DNA of 54,785 nucleotides from Flavobacteriaceae bacterium (GCA_013215105.1 JABSPL010000144.1:1-54785), one strand, 5' to 3'. Positions 28,033 to 37,166 are shown, counted from the stretch's first letter. Notes: generated from the sequence alone by a model not told the origin. Numbers and translations are program-made.

Positions 28033-28340
28033 TTAGTTACCTAAAGTATAAGCTAGAGATATATTGAATGCTCCAGTTGTTAATTCATCTCCACTTTCAT
28101 TAGACAAGTTATTAAGACCTACATCGAAAGAAGCTCCTAAGCTTAAAGACTCTGTCATATTAAAACCAAAAAGAACACCGAAATCTAAGGGGTTTTAGGT
28201 CATCATCATCGTTATTTCCAAATTGTAAGTCATCTGTTTCGGTTCCCTTAGAATATTAATATTCTAATTTAGACGAAGTATAACCTCCTTTTATAGAGAA
28301 TCGTTGTAAAAAAGCTACTGTACACAATATAATAATACTT
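28033..28340 (-). pseudogene. outer-membrane beta-barrel protein, decayed
   Basis: On the minus strand the recognisable C-terminal part (DFGVLFGFNMTESLSLGASF and ...GAFNISLAYTLGN, stop TAA at 28033) is the end of a small porin-like barrel of the PF13568 type. Upstream the same gene continues in another frame as GTETDDLQFGNNDDDDLKP and, before an in-frame stop, GGYTSSKLEY. It therefore carries at least one frameshift (just before DFGVLF) and one nonsense codon. The N-terminal signal peptide is not recognisable. It was probably a small outer-membrane protein and is no longer functional. Confidence 0.7.
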
Positions 28341-28515
28341 AAATAATACCAATTGTATTTCTAAATGTCATAAAATAAATATAATTATTTTTTTCTTTAA
28401 CAAGGCAAAAAATCTAAGCATAGCCTTAGCTATGGTTCTATTTTTTAACGCAGGTAAAGGGGGAAAAAAACTATTTATATTGACATATGGAGATTCAAGT
28501 GGTATAAAGTACTTT

Positions 28516-29223
28516 TTAAATTTTTATTGTTTGAGAAAAAGTGTCGTTATTAATAAGGTCTTTATATTTTAGTAAAAGCTCGTAAGAATTAAGAACCACT
28601 TGAGTAACACTTTGGGTTATCATTTTATTATCTCTATTTATGAGTAAACCATTTTCTTTGTCTCCTTTTTTGGTTTCGGTATGGAAACTTATCATATCAT
28701 CACCTGAGATATTTTTGTTTTTTTTCAAGAAACCGTCAAACAAAATTTCTCTTTCTTTTATTGTTTCAGAAGTATATAAAGTGGCCGAAGACCATATATG
28801 ATCAGAGTTTTCATCTAAACTTACTGCCTCTTTTTCTTCTCCATCCCATCTTAATTGGTACAGTTTATAATCGTATAATGCAACTAGAGTAAATGGTTCT
28901 ATATTGTCCAAATTTATACTTTCCCATTTGGTCAAAGTGTTGTCAGAGCTTATTATGTCTAACACTATAAGCCCTCTACTTCTTGAATAAGATGCTTTCT
29001 TTTGATGACTTTTGCTAGCTCCGTTGAGCAATACTACTATAGAATTGTACTGATTTACAGCAAACCAAGTCCCTCCTGCTTCTGGGTCTTTAGGGAAGAA
29101 CACTTTCTTACCATTAAGAATGTATTTCTTAGGAGTAAACGCTTGTTTCCTATTGATATTTTCGTCTCTGTTAGATGTAATTATTATATTATTATTGCTT
29201 TTGACAAAACTTACTGTGCACAT
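28516..29223 (-). CDS. NRDE family protein (TANGO2-like)
   Basis: From the ATG at 29223 the 235-residue protein begins Met-Cys (MCTVSFVKSNNNIIITSNRDE), the invariant start of the NRDE/TANGO2 family, whose Cys2 is thought to become an N-terminal nucleophile as in Ntn hydrolases. Asn-Arg-Asp-Glu appears about 17 residues later, followed by FPKDPEAGGTWFAVN, the other family hallmark. The function of the bacterial members is unknown; the human relative affects lipid and haem handling. An open frame continues about 75 codons upstream without a good start (the first candidate is a TTG at 29352) and encodes plausible-looking protein, but the family begins at MC, so I chose 29223. It follows the glycosyltransferase gene on the same strand. 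Confidence 0.85.
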   Translation of the reverse strand: MCTVSFVKSNNNIIITSNRDENINRKQAFTPKKYILNGKKVFFPKDPEAGGTWFAVNQYNSIVVLLNGASKSHQKKASYSRSRGLIVLDIISSDNTLTKWESINLDNIEPFTLVALYDYKLYQLRWDGEEKEAVSLDENSDHIWSSATLYTSETIKEREILFDGFLKKNKNISGDDMISFHTETKKGDKENGLLINRDNKMITQSVTQVVLNSYELLLKYKDLINNDTFSQTIKI

Positions 29224-29480
29224 TTTTTTCGATATTCTAAGGCTCCTCTCCCTGTTATCATAATCGGTAACTCCTGCTTCATAACCTGAGTATAAGCATT
29301 CAAACAGCTCTATTACATAACGGACATACTCTTCTACAGTCGCTTTACTCAAAGAATTAAAAGGGTTAATGTTTCTACAACACTTACCAGTTCTTCTAGT
29401 GTTTTTTTTATATTGGTTTATAATATTTTACAAATATACATTCATTAATATTTTGAATTAATGTTATTTATCTATAAATT

Positions 29481-30419
29481 TCATTTATCATAACTATCTC
29501 TTATATCTATTTGTATTGCTTGCAATAGGAACTGTACTCCTAGTATTATAGGGAGAGCGACTAACATTATGGTTCCAGCAGTGTTTTCTACATTGTATAT
29601 GATTGCCATACTCCACCTATATATACCGAATAAAACGCCAAACATTACTAGGGGTATTCCTAATAATAGGTATATAGATGCCATATTGAAATTATATATA
29701 TAATATTTGAAAAACAATCTGTAAAAAAGACCTTTCACTATCTTAAAAGGAAAAGTTAATATACTATGCCTTACGCTTAAATTACTTGTTTCGTTATTAT
29801 ATATTGCCGAAATAGGTAAATCTACAATCTTAATATTACTTATATTCAAAAGTATCAATATATCTATTTCGAAAAAATAACGCTTATCTAGTGCATTAAT
29901 ATCTATCTGACTTATGGTTTGGCTACTGATAGCCGTAAAACCATTGGTAGGATCCATAATATTCCAATAACCAGAAGCTCCTTTTACAAAAAAAGACAGA
30001 AAACTATTTCCTAAAAGCCTTGTTTTAGGCATTTTTTTTAAAGCTTTAAAGTCATGGAATCTGTTTCCTTTTGTATATCCCGCTCTTTTAGTCAAAATAG
30101 GTTCTATTAGCTCATGTATTTTACTAGTGTCCATTTGCTCATCTCCATCTACTTTTACCAGTATATTACAACCAATTTCTATAGCTTTTTTATATCCCGT
30201 TATAGTCGCAGCACCCACTCCTTTGTTTTTGTCATGATAGAGGATTATTAGTTTTTCTGAGTTCAATTCAGAAGATATATCCCCGCTGTTTTCAGGACAT
30301 TTATCATCGATAATTATTATATTATCTACAAATTTAGGGATAGAAAGTACTACGTTTTTTATATGTTTAGAAACTTTATAACAAGGTATTATTACAGCTA
30401 TTTTTTCGTTATTTATCAT
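29481..30419 (-). CDS. family 2 glycosyltransferase, DPM1-like with two C-terminal membrane helices
   Basis: The 312-residue protein has a GT-A fold: the N-terminal IAVIIPCYK, the nucleotide-binding IIIDDKCPENSG (36-47) and the metal-binding Asp-Gly-Asp in LVKVDGDEQMD (about 94-104), followed by DPTNGFTAIS. Two hydrophobic helices (about 245-267 and 277-306) anchor it to the membrane. This is the layout of polyprenyl-phosphate hexose synthases related to dolichol-phosphate-mannose synthase. It most probably makes a polyprenyl-linked monosaccharide donor. It overlaps by 11 bases the end of the STT3-like gene, so both are translated from one message and probably act in one glycan-transfer pathway. 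Confidence 0.88.
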   Translation of the reverse strand: MINNEKIAVIIPCYKVSKHIKNVVLSIPKFVDNIIIIDDKCPENSGDISSELNSEKLIILYHDKNKGVGAATITGYKKAIEIGCNILVKVDGDEQMDTSKIHELIEPILTKRAGYTKGNRFHDFKALKKMPKTRLLGNSFLSFFVKGASGYWNIMDPTNGFTAISSQTISQIDINALDKRYFFEIDILILLNISNIKIVDLPISAIYNNETSNLSVRHSILTFPFKIVKGLFYRLFFKYYIYNFNMASIYLLLGIPLVMFGVLFGIYRWSMAIIYNVENTAGTIMLVALPIILGVQFLLQAIQIDIRDSYDK

Positions 30420-32514
30420 TTAGACTATCTGCTTTTATTTTCCATATCTGATATATAGGCGATTTCATATGTATAGCTTCGAAATAATCATTTCCTTTAT
30501 TTGAAAAATACAATTTAACAAGGCTAGTGTTAGCCATTTCTTGAGACATGGCAGCGCCAACACCTGTGTTTTTATTCCATTTAAACTCAAAAGACTTGCT
30601 GTTTGTTGTTTGCTTGTTTCCGAACTCTAACTTAGAAGGGTCTTTGTCTTTGTAGTATGAAGTGATAGATTTAAAATTCCGCTTGCTGTTCATATAATCG
30701 GCAACTCCACTGTTCATATTTATATTTATTTGACTATTTTTTATTCTTCCTTTTTCTTCTTTCATGTTTTTGAAAACCATAAAAAGAGGCATTCCTTTGG
30801 TTTTACCTGTAATAAGATCAGAATTACCTTGTTTGAACCAGCTTGCTGTTTGAGTCATTTTATGATGTATTAGTAAGTAAATATCATTTTTGTTTTTAGG
30901 AAATAAATGTTTGAGCCATTTGTTCACGCTTGTTAATTTTCCATAAAAAGGTAGTTTCTTATTCTTATCTAATATTTCTAATCTCTTTTTGGCTTCTTTT
31001 GGTTTTAATGATAATATTTGAGATAAAAATATAAATGTTTTATTTGTACTTCCGAATATAGGATATAAATCATTCATTCCTTTTATCCCATGAGCGTTAT
31101 AAAATTGCATATAGTTTGCCGATAAAGCTAAATTATTCGCAGCTAAAGGAAAGTATAAATAATAATAAAGCTCCCCATCCGAAAATTCTCCATCGGCAAA
31201 CGTACCTCTATCCAAATAGTACTGTATCTGATATCCCATATCACTATCTGTCCATATATTAGCTTTTTTAGGAGTGTATTTGTCTAAAGCATCAAGTAAA
31301 ATAGTGTTTTCAGAAGCACTTCCTTTCTGATGACCTTTGGTTATTTTTTCGTAATTACTAGTGAATCCCGTTAATATTATAACCATAGAGGCCAAATATA
31401 TGATGTATTTATTTATTCTAATATTGTCAAATAACTGAATAAAGTAAGCTATAGATAATGCAATTACAGGAGCAGAGAATATTATAAATCTATTACCTAT
31501 AATAAATGGAGAAAGTCCTAGCGTCAATGGGACGATATATATTAAGGCTTTAAGTTTCTGTCTGACTATAAAATAAATAAAACCCATACCTGCCAGAAGT
31601 AATACGAATTCATTATTAATAGTTCCTTTTACGAATGAAGACATATCGGTAGAGTTTAACTCCGATATATCCATATTGTTAGGAAATATATTGTTTTTTT
31701 TATCTAAGAATAATGACAGATATGATATTAGTTGCTCTTGGATAAAGAATAAACTAACCAATGCTACAGAAGCAATTATCCCTAGTTTTAGTAATTTCCT
31801 TTCTGTTTTATAAAAAAATATTAGAGAAACAGAAAAAGGAACAACAAATGATATAATAACTATACTGCTAGAAGTGTCCCACCACATGAAATATAAAAAG
31901 GTATTTAATATAGCGAAAACAAGATATTTGTATCTACTTTTATCTATACGTATAGAGAATATATATAACAGATAGCTATTTATAAGAGGAAAAATAACAT
32001 TCATACTATCGGTGTCAAAAACTCCTATTCTACTTCTTATTATATAAGATATAGAGATAATAGAGAAGAAGGAGGCTACTAAAGAAGAAGATCTGTTCAA
32101 CCCAAGACTAATACATACAAAAAACATGACTATAGCCAGAAGTGAAGAAAGAACTACGGGAGTGAATATGGCTACATAAGGAATGGATAGCCCTGTTATA
32201 GAGCTTACACCGTAAGCCAATATAGATATAAGAGGAGGTATTGCTCTGCGCTCCATTCCGTTTGGTACACGTCTTTTCTCATTTATATCGTCATAAGTTC
32301 CATTTTGGAGGTTTTCGGCTGTTTGTAAATATAGATAACTATCGAAGTTCCCCATCTGATATTCCTGCTGATATTGAAATGCCTTTTTGTCATTTTTCCA
32401 GGTAGAGAAATCTTCGTAACGCAAAAAAAACGAAATAGACACTATTGCAAATAGAACAATATAGCTGAGTATATTTTTTTTGGTGTTTAGACGTAATTTT
32501 TTATTGAGCTCCAT
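30409..32514 (-). CDS. STT3/PglB/AglB-like oligosaccharyltransferase homologue with divergent WWDYG motif
   Basis: The 701-residue protein has about 11-13 N-terminal membrane helices (to about residue 390) and a soluble C-terminal region. It keeps the acidic signatures of the STT3 superfamily: Asp58 in GNFDSYLYL (first external loop), the DxD Asp167-Thr-Asp169 in RSRIGVFDTDSMNVIFP, a TIxE-like Asp-Ile-Ser-Glu285 in MDISELNSTDMSSF, and Arg342 in GNRFIIFSAP. The position of the WWDYG motif, which in known enzymes holds the +2 Ser/Thr of N-x-S/T, reads WTDSDMGYQIQYYLDRGTFADG (421-442), clearly homologous in its flanks but lacking WWD. This suggests transfer of lipid-linked glycan to an acceptor other than the N-linked sequon, for example the Asp-Ser/Thr-x O-sites used by Bacteroidota. 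The assignment to the superfamily is from motif order; the acceptor is inference. The overlapping downstream gene is a DPM1-like glycosyltransferase. Confidence 0.8.
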   Translation of the reverse strand: MELNKKLRLNTKKNILSYIVLFAIVSISFFLRYEDFSTWKNDKKAFQYQQEYQMGNFDSYLYLQTAENLQNGTYDDINEKRRVPNGMERRAIPPLISILAYGVSSITGLSIPYVAIFTPVVLSSLLAIVMFFVCISLGLNRSSSLVASFFSIISISYIIRSRIGVFDTDSMNVIFPLINSYLLYIFSIRIDKSRYKYLVFAILNTFLYFMWWDTSSSIVIISFVVPFSVSLIFFYKTERKLLKLGIIASVALVSLFFIQEQLISYLSLFLDKKNNIFPNNMDISELNSTDMSSFVKGTINNEFVLLLAGMGFIYFIVRQKLKALIYIVPLTLGLSPFIIGNRFIIFSAPVIALSIAYFIQLFDNIRINKYIIYLASMVIILTGFTSNYEKITKGHQKGSASENTILLDALDKYTPKKANIWTDSDMGYQIQYYLDRGTFADGEFSDGELYYYLYFPLAANNLALSANYMQFYNAHGIKGMNDLYPIFGSTNKTFIFLSQILSLKPKEAKKRLEILDKNKKLPFYGKLTSVNKWLKHLFPKNKNDIYLLIHHKMTQTASWFKQGNSDLITGKTKGMPLFMVFKNMKEEKGRIKNSQININMNSGVADYMNSKRNFKSITSYYKDKDPSKLEFGNKQTTNSKSFEFKWNKNTGVGAAMSQEMANTSLVKLYFSNKGNDYFEAIHMKSPIYQIWKIKADSLNDK

Positions 32515-32830
32515 AGTTTTATCATTTATAATAAATTATTAATATGTTAGAGGGATTTTGTATGTTCTTAAATTTTTTTTCGTGCTTTTATTATGTAATA
32601 ATTTATTATGTTAAACATCTGAATTAGGCTCTGTTTTGTAGTTATAGGACGATAATATAGTTGCCTATTTGTTGTTTAATATAATTGAGGCTGTAGCTTA
32701 GGTAACAAAAACCACACGTATACGCTTGTTTTACAGGCTGTAAATGTGTTTTTAGGTTTTTTATATTTCTTTTTTGATAAGACATATAAAAATAGTAATT
32801 TGACCTTCTCTTAAAAAAACAACTATTTAT
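32515..32830. other. divergent intergenic region
   Basis: About 316 AT-rich bases between the STT3-like gene and the acyl-CoA ligase gene, transcribed away from each other. A 77-codon frame on the minus strand overlaps the ligase start and looks accidental (Cys/Tyr/Phe-rich, no family resemblance). No RNA gene or strong hairpin was seen; promoters for both genes should be here. Confidence 0.4.
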
Positions 32831-34606
32831 ATGAGTAATGAAATAAAAAGGACATTCGATATACCTTATCAACAACTTAAAAGAGGAGGTTTAGATACTG
32901 CCTTTTCTAGTAAACACGATGGTAAGTGGATAAAAACATCTACAAAGGAGTTTATAGAAAAAGCTAACAATTTGAGTAGAGCTTTACTTAAAATGGGAGT
33001 CAAAAAAAATGACAAAATAGGTGTTATATCATCCAACAACAGGACCGAATGGTGTATAGTTGATATGGCTGTATTACAAATAGGAGCACAAAACGTACCT
33101 ATTTACCCTAATATATCGGAAGAAGGATTTAAATATATATTCGATCATTCTGAGATAATATATTGCTTTTTGTCTGATCAAGCGCTTTATGACAAAGTTG
33201 TAAATATAAAAGATGACGTTAAAAACTTAAAAGACATATATAGTTTTGATGAAATTGAAAATTGTAAAAATTGGACTTCATTACTTACTTTAGATGAAGA
33301 CAGAGAATTTGCAGAAGATTTAGAAGAAAAAAAAGATAGTGTAAAGCCAGAAGATATGGCTACTATAATATATACTTCGGGTACAGAAGGTAACCCAAAA
33401 GGAGTTATGTTGTCGCATGATAACCTAATAAGTAATGTACTAGCATCCACTCCTAGAATACCTGTATTGGGACCTGATAGTATAGTTATGAGTTTTTTAC
33501 CTGTTTGCCATGTATTCGAAAGAATTTTACTTTACGTTTATCAACAAGCTTCTATTTCTATACACTTTGCCGAATCTATAGAGAAAGTTGGAGTAAATAT
33601 AAAAGAGATAAAGCCAAACTTTATGTCGGTAGTACCTAGGCTTATAGAGAAAATATACGAAAGTATACATCAGAAAGGACTTGAACTTACGGGGGTAAAG
33701 AAAATGTTGTTTTTTTGGGCTGTATCGGTAGGAGAACAATATAAACCTTATGATGAAAATGGTTGGTTCTATGCCTTGAAGTTAAAAATAGCCAGAAAGC
33801 TTATCTTTTCTAAATGGATAGAGGCTTTAGGAGGTAATTTGAAATGTTTAGTATCGGGAAGTGCGGCTCTTCAGCCTAGGCTTATAAGGATATTTACAGC
33901 TGCTGGTATGGGAATAATGGAAGGTTATGGACTTAGTGAAACTTCTCCTGTTGTGACTGTAAATATGGTAGATGATAAACATTTTAAGATCGGTTCTGTA
34001 GGGAAAGTTATACCTAAAGTAGAGGTTAAAATAGCCGAAGACGGTGAAATACTTGTTAAAGGTCCTAATGTAATGATGGGCTATTTCAAAGATGAAACCA
34101 AAACCAAAGAAGTAATGAATAACGGATATTTCCATACGGGAGATAAAGGTAATTTGGATAAGGATGGTTTCTTGACTATTACAGGGCGTAAAAAAGAAAT
34201 ATTTAAAACCTCTGGAGGTAAATATATTTCACCTGTACTTATAGAAAACGAAGTGAAAGAATCAAGGTTTGTAGAGCAAATAATGGTGTTAGGTGACGGA
34301 CAGAAAATGGCAACAGCTATAATACAACCTAACTTTGAGTTTGTAAGCAAATGGGCAGAGGCTCACGGTATTAACTCAATAGATACGAATGAGGAATTAA
34401 TTAAAAATACTAAAGTAATAGCTAGAATAGCTAAGGAAGTAGAAGCTGTAAATAACAAATTAAACAAATGGGAAACCATTAAGAAATTTGAACTTATATC
34501 TGAAGTGTGGTCTGTTGATAATGGACTATTAACACCTACTTTAAAACCTAAAAGGCGCATTATATTTGATAAATACAAGCATCTAAACGATAAAATGTAT
34601 AATTAA
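32831..34606 (+). CDS. long-chain fatty acid-CoA ligase (AMP-binding)
   Basis: The enzyme activates fatty acids with ATP to acyl-adenylates and transfers them to CoA. The 591-residue protein carries the AMP-binding P-loop IIYTSGTEGNPKG (179-191), GYGLSETSP (adenine-binding, about 360), the YFHTGDKGNLDKDG hinge and the C-terminal GRKKEIFKTSGGKYISP with its catalytic lysine. The long region between P-loop and adenine motif (VCHVFERILLYVYQQASISIHFAE) is characteristic of long-chain synthetases. It stands alone on the plus strand, with a terminator 29 bases after the stop. The exact chain-length preference is not readable. Confidence 0.9.
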   Translation: MSNEIKRTFDIPYQQLKRGGLDTAFSSKHDGKWIKTSTKEFIEKANNLSRALLKMGVKKNDKIGVISSNNRTEWCIVDMAVLQIGAQNVPIYPNISEEGFKYIFDHSEIIYCFLSDQALYDKVVNIKDDVKNLKDIYSFDEIENCKNWTSLLTLDEDREFAEDLEEKKDSVKPEDMATIIYTSGTEGNPKGVMLSHDNLISNVLASTPRIPVLGPDSIVMSFLPVCHVFERILLYVYQQASISIHFAESIEKVGVNIKEIKPNFMSVVPRLIEKIYESIHQKGLELTGVKKMLFFWAVSVGEQYKPYDENGWFYALKLKIARKLIFSKWIEALGGNLKCLVSGSAALQPRLIRIFTAAGMGIMEGYGLSETSPVVTVNMVDDKHFKIGSVGKVIPKVEVKIAEDGEILVKGPNVMMGYFKDETKTKEVMNNGYFHTGDKGNLDKDGFLTITGRKKEIFKTSGGKYISPVLIENEVKESRFVEQIMVLGDGQKMATAIIQPNFEFVSKWAEAHGINSIDTNEELIKNTKVIARIAKEVEAVNNKLNKWETIKKFELISEVWSVDNGLLTPTLKPKRRIIFDKYKHLNDKMYN

Positions 34607-34634
34607 AAATAGTTTTAAATAAGATATTAAACTT

Positions 34635-34667
34635 ATAACTCTAGTGTCTGCATGATACTGGAGTTAT
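34635..34667. terminator. terminator after acyl-CoA ligase gene
   Basis: ATAACTCTAGT (34635-34645) pairs with ACTGGAGTTAT (34657-34667), an 11-bp stem with one T.G pair, followed by ATTTTTAT on the plus strand. Confidence 0.7.
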
Positions 34668-34708
34668 ATTTTTATACAAAACAATTAGAGTTTTAAGGTA
34701 GTTAATTG

Positions 34709-34716
34709 TAAATTTG
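34709..34716 (+). promoter_or_regulatory. Bacteroidota -7 element TAAATTTG
   Basis: The octamer fits TAnnTTTG and lies 17 bases before the start of the secreted-protein gene at 34734. Confidence 0.5.
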
Positions 34717-34733
34717 CATTATTATAATAATTT

Positions 34734-35852
34734 ATGAGACAATTATTTATTTATATAATCTTTATTAGTACTATATTTAGTTCCTTTTCTCAGGATAATC
34801 AAGTCTATTTAGGAATTATTGATAGAGTTGATGATTTATATGTTCCTTACAAAGTTGACTTCACTATAAAGAAAGGTGTGGTGAGAGGTTATTCTATTTC
34901 GGATATAGGAGGAGATAACGAAACTAAAACTGAAATATATGGTAGTTTCGATAGCCAAAATAATACTATTTCCTTTAAAGAAACCAAAATGATATATACT
35001 GTATCGGAAATAAGCCCTAATTATTTTTGCTATATAAGTTTCCGAGGAGTACTTAACGACAAATTGAGAATCCCTAAAATAGAAGGAGAATTCAAAGGCT
35101 TTTATTTTGATTCTAGCGCTTGTGTTGATGGTAGTGTAATATTACATAGACGATATAATTTTTTTAAAAAAACTATAAAAGAGGTAGATATTGATCAAAT
35201 GGATAGTTTAGAGGTTTCTGAAAAAAGTATATTGAATATCGAAGAGTTAGAAAAAAACTTAGATAGTCATGAAGAAATTATAAAAGAAGAAGAAGATGTT
35301 TCAAAAAATATAGAGAAAAAAGAGTTAGACAAAATTGTGTTATCCGAAAAAGAGGGTAATAAAAACAAGTCGAATATGAAAGAAAACTCTAATATAACTA
35401 GCTTTTTTAAGACTCCTAAAGATATAAAACTTAAAAAGACAACTAAAAAAGTAAATCACAATAATGTAGCCGCTAAGAAAAAAGCCAGAGTAAAAAGAAA
35501 GGCAAAGATAATATCGTACGAGGTAGAGGGGGATGTCATCAGGATATATGTATGGGACGCCGGTAAAGTAGACGGTGATAGAATACATATGATATATAAT
35601 GGCAAGATGATATTGTCAAATTATAAGATCAGTACCGAAAAAAGAAGTTTCGACTTACTGCTTAAAAACAATGTAAATACTTTGGAAATAATAGCTCATA
35701 GTGAAGGTTATATCCCTTCTAATACTACTAGTTTAGAGTTTGTAAACGGTAAAAATCGTGTGATATTTAAGACTAATCTTAAAAAAGGAGAAAAATCAAT
35801 AATTCAATTTGTAAAAATTGACAAGAAATTAATTATAAAAAAAAATGAATAA
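34734..35852 (+). CDS. secreted hypothetical protein with lysine-rich linker and C-terminal beta domain
   Basis: The 372-residue protein has an N-terminal signal peptide (FIYIIFISTIFSSFSQ), an N-terminal beta-rich domain (about 22-140), a highly charged Lys/Glu linker (about 150-255) and a C-terminal domain (about 255-372) with the wording VWDAGKVDGDRIHMIYNGK and NTLEIIAHSEGYIPSNTTSLEF. The C-terminal domain recurs at the end of secreted proteins of Bacteroidota as far as I recall, but I cannot name a function. The stop codon overlaps the start of the next gene, so the three genes 34734-36739 form an operon. Confidence 0.7.
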   Translation: MRQLFIYIIFISTIFSSFSQDNQVYLGIIDRVDDLYVPYKVDFTIKKGVVRGYSISDIGGDNETKTEIYGSFDSQNNTISFKETKMIYTVSEISPNYFCYISFRGVLNDKLRIPKIEGEFKGFYFDSSACVDGSVILHRRYNFFKKTIKEVDIDQMDSLEVSEKSILNIEELEKNLDSHEEIIKEEEDVSKNIEKKELDKIVLSEKEGNKNKSNMKENSNITSFFKTPKDIKLKKTTKKVNHNNVAAKKKARVKRKAKIISYEVEGDVIRIYVWDAGKVDGDRIHMIYNGKMILSNYKISTEKRSFDLLLKNNVNTLEIIAHSEGYIPSNTTSLEFVNGKNRVIFKTNLKKGEKSIIQFVKIDKKLIIKKNE

Positions 35853-36237
35853 AATGATAGAGTATTTTAAAGCGTTCTTAAAGCAAACAATAGTATTTGG
35901 TTTGTCTTTTTACTTAGTTCATCAAGCGATTGTTAGCTTTGCTTTTAGCGAATTAGAGTTACCTTACCCTTTGGTTGCAATATACGCTTCTCAGTTCTTT
36001 ATATCGGGGATTACCTGTGTGGTTTTGGTTAAAATATCAGAGTCAAAAAAGGACTTAGTAGGATATTCGTTTTTGGGACTTTCCTTGCTTAGAGGAGGCT
36101 TGACTTATCTTATAATGTTACCCGTAAAGCAATCTTATGAAGTGTTTCCTAAAGAATTGTTAGTTCAGTTTCTAATACCTTATTTCGTGTTTTTGGCTTT
36201 AGACGCTTGGTACACTACATACTTATTAAAAGATTAA
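35845..36237 (+). CDS. small four-helix membrane protein
   Basis: The 130-residue protein has four predicted transmembrane helices (about 12-30, 41-63, 72-92, 104-125) with conserved-looking charged loops (ISESKKDLVGYSFLG, KQSYEVFPKE). It resembles small membrane proteins common in flavobacteria without known function. Two in-frame ATGs exist, 35845 and 35854; the first overlaps the preceding stop codon by 8 bases. It is the middle gene of a three-gene operon ending with the DUF2480 gene. Confidence 0.7.
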   Translation: MNKMIEYFKAFLKQTIVFGLSFYLVHQAIVSFAFSELELPYPLVAIYASQFFISGITCVVLVKISESKKDLVGYSFLGLSLLRGGLTYLIMLPVKQSYEVFPKELLVQFLIPYFVFLALDAWYTTYLLKD

Positions 36238-36241
36238 TAAA

Positions 36242-36739
36242 ATGGGAGAAATAGTAAATAAAATACAAAAAAGCAAGCTAAAAACTATAGATCTAGAGGA
36301 GTTTTATCCTAAAAACATAGTTTCTATAGATATAAAACAATGGTTATATGAAGGTATTATTCTTAAAGAAAAAGACTTCAGGTTGTTTTTGACAGAGTTT
36401 GACTGGTCTATATATGATAACTGTTTGATTAATCTACATTGCAGTGAAGACGTTATAATACCTTCTTGGGCTTATATGCTAGTTAGTGTTTATCTTAAAA
36501 ATGCTAGAAAAGTAATTGTAGGAGATAAAAGCGCGTTGGTGGAGTTAGCTTATTACGACTCTATAAACGATTTGGATTTACAGCAATATACTGATTTACC
36601 TGTAATAGTAAAAGGATGCTCTAGTAAGGATATACCCGATAGTGTTTATCTGTATTTAGTAGATAAACTTATCCCTTTTGCAAGGAAAATAATGTACGGC
36701 GAAGCTTGCTCTTCGGTTCCTTTGTTTTCGAAAAAATAG
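36242..36739 (+). CDS. DUF2480 family protein
   Basis: The 165-residue cytosolic protein matches DUF2480, a Bacteroidota-specific family: DLEEFYP near residue 18-24, the LFLTEFDWSIYDNCLINLHCSEDVIIPSWAYML block, and the C-terminal CSSKDIP...SVYLYLVDKLIPFARKIMYGEACSSVPLFSK. Its function is unknown; the conserved cysteines and the CSSVP ending may bind a metal but this is inference. It begins 4 bases after the membrane-protein stop. Confidence 0.85.
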   Translation: MGEIVNKIQKSKLKTIDLEEFYPKNIVSIDIKQWLYEGIILKEKDFRLFLTEFDWSIYDNCLINLHCSEDVIIPSWAYMLVSVYLKNARKVIVGDKSALVELAYYDSINDLDLQQYTDLPVIVKGCSSKDIPDSVYLYLVDKLIPFARKIMYGEACSSVPLFSKK

Positions 36740-36847
36740 TATTAAAGAGTGTTTATTTTCAAAATGTAATGAGAATATCAATATAATACAATACTATCAA
36801 CCTATATATGAGCAACTTAGTTGTAAAAATAAGTTGTAAATAAATGT

Positions 36848-37147
36848 ATGTTGGTATCGTATGGGATACTATTGGCTTTTATAACTTTATCATGTGATTA
36901 TATATATGATGATAGTTCTAAAACTAATAAAGCTAGTAAAGAAGTATTAAAATCGTATTACTCAATTGACCGTTATAATGAATATTCTGAGTCAAATAAG
37001 GACTTTGATAATGGTTGTATGTTGATGATTATAGCTGATTTGAGGCCTAAAGATAAAGGCTTAACTCAGAACCTTATACGTAGTGAGAGATATGATTATT
37101 ATGATACTAAAGGAGTATCTCCTGATAATTGTGATATGTACTTTTAA
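36848..37147 (+). CDS. small hypothetical lipoprotein
   Basis: A 99-codon frame begins with a hydrophobic segment and lipobox FITLSC (Cys16), followed by an acidic, tyrosine-rich mature region (YIYDDSSKTNKASKEV, YNEYSESNKDFDNGC). No family is recognised. It lies between the DUF2480 gene and the phenylalanine leader region, with gaps of about 108 and 70 bases. A lipoprotein signal makes it likely to be real, perhaps truncated. Confidence 0.55.
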   Translation: MLVSYGILLAFITLSCDYIYDDSSKTNKASKEVLKSYYSIDRYNEYSESNKDFDNGCMLMIIADLRPKDKGLTQNLIRSERYDYYDTKGVSPDNCDMYF

Positions 37148-37166
37148 TAATTTTTACATTTATTCA

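Noticed and set aside
31870-31884. WWDT at residues 211-214 of the STT3-like protein as the WWDYG motif
   Set aside because: It lies in a membrane helix region between the DxD and TIxE motifs, far from the C-terminal domain; the aligned WWDYG position is WTDSD at 421.
32642-32875. 77-codon minus-strand frame upstream of the acyl-CoA ligase
   Set aside because: It overlaps the ligase start, is rich in Cys, Tyr and Phe without domain resemblance, and looks like a mirror of AT-rich DNA.
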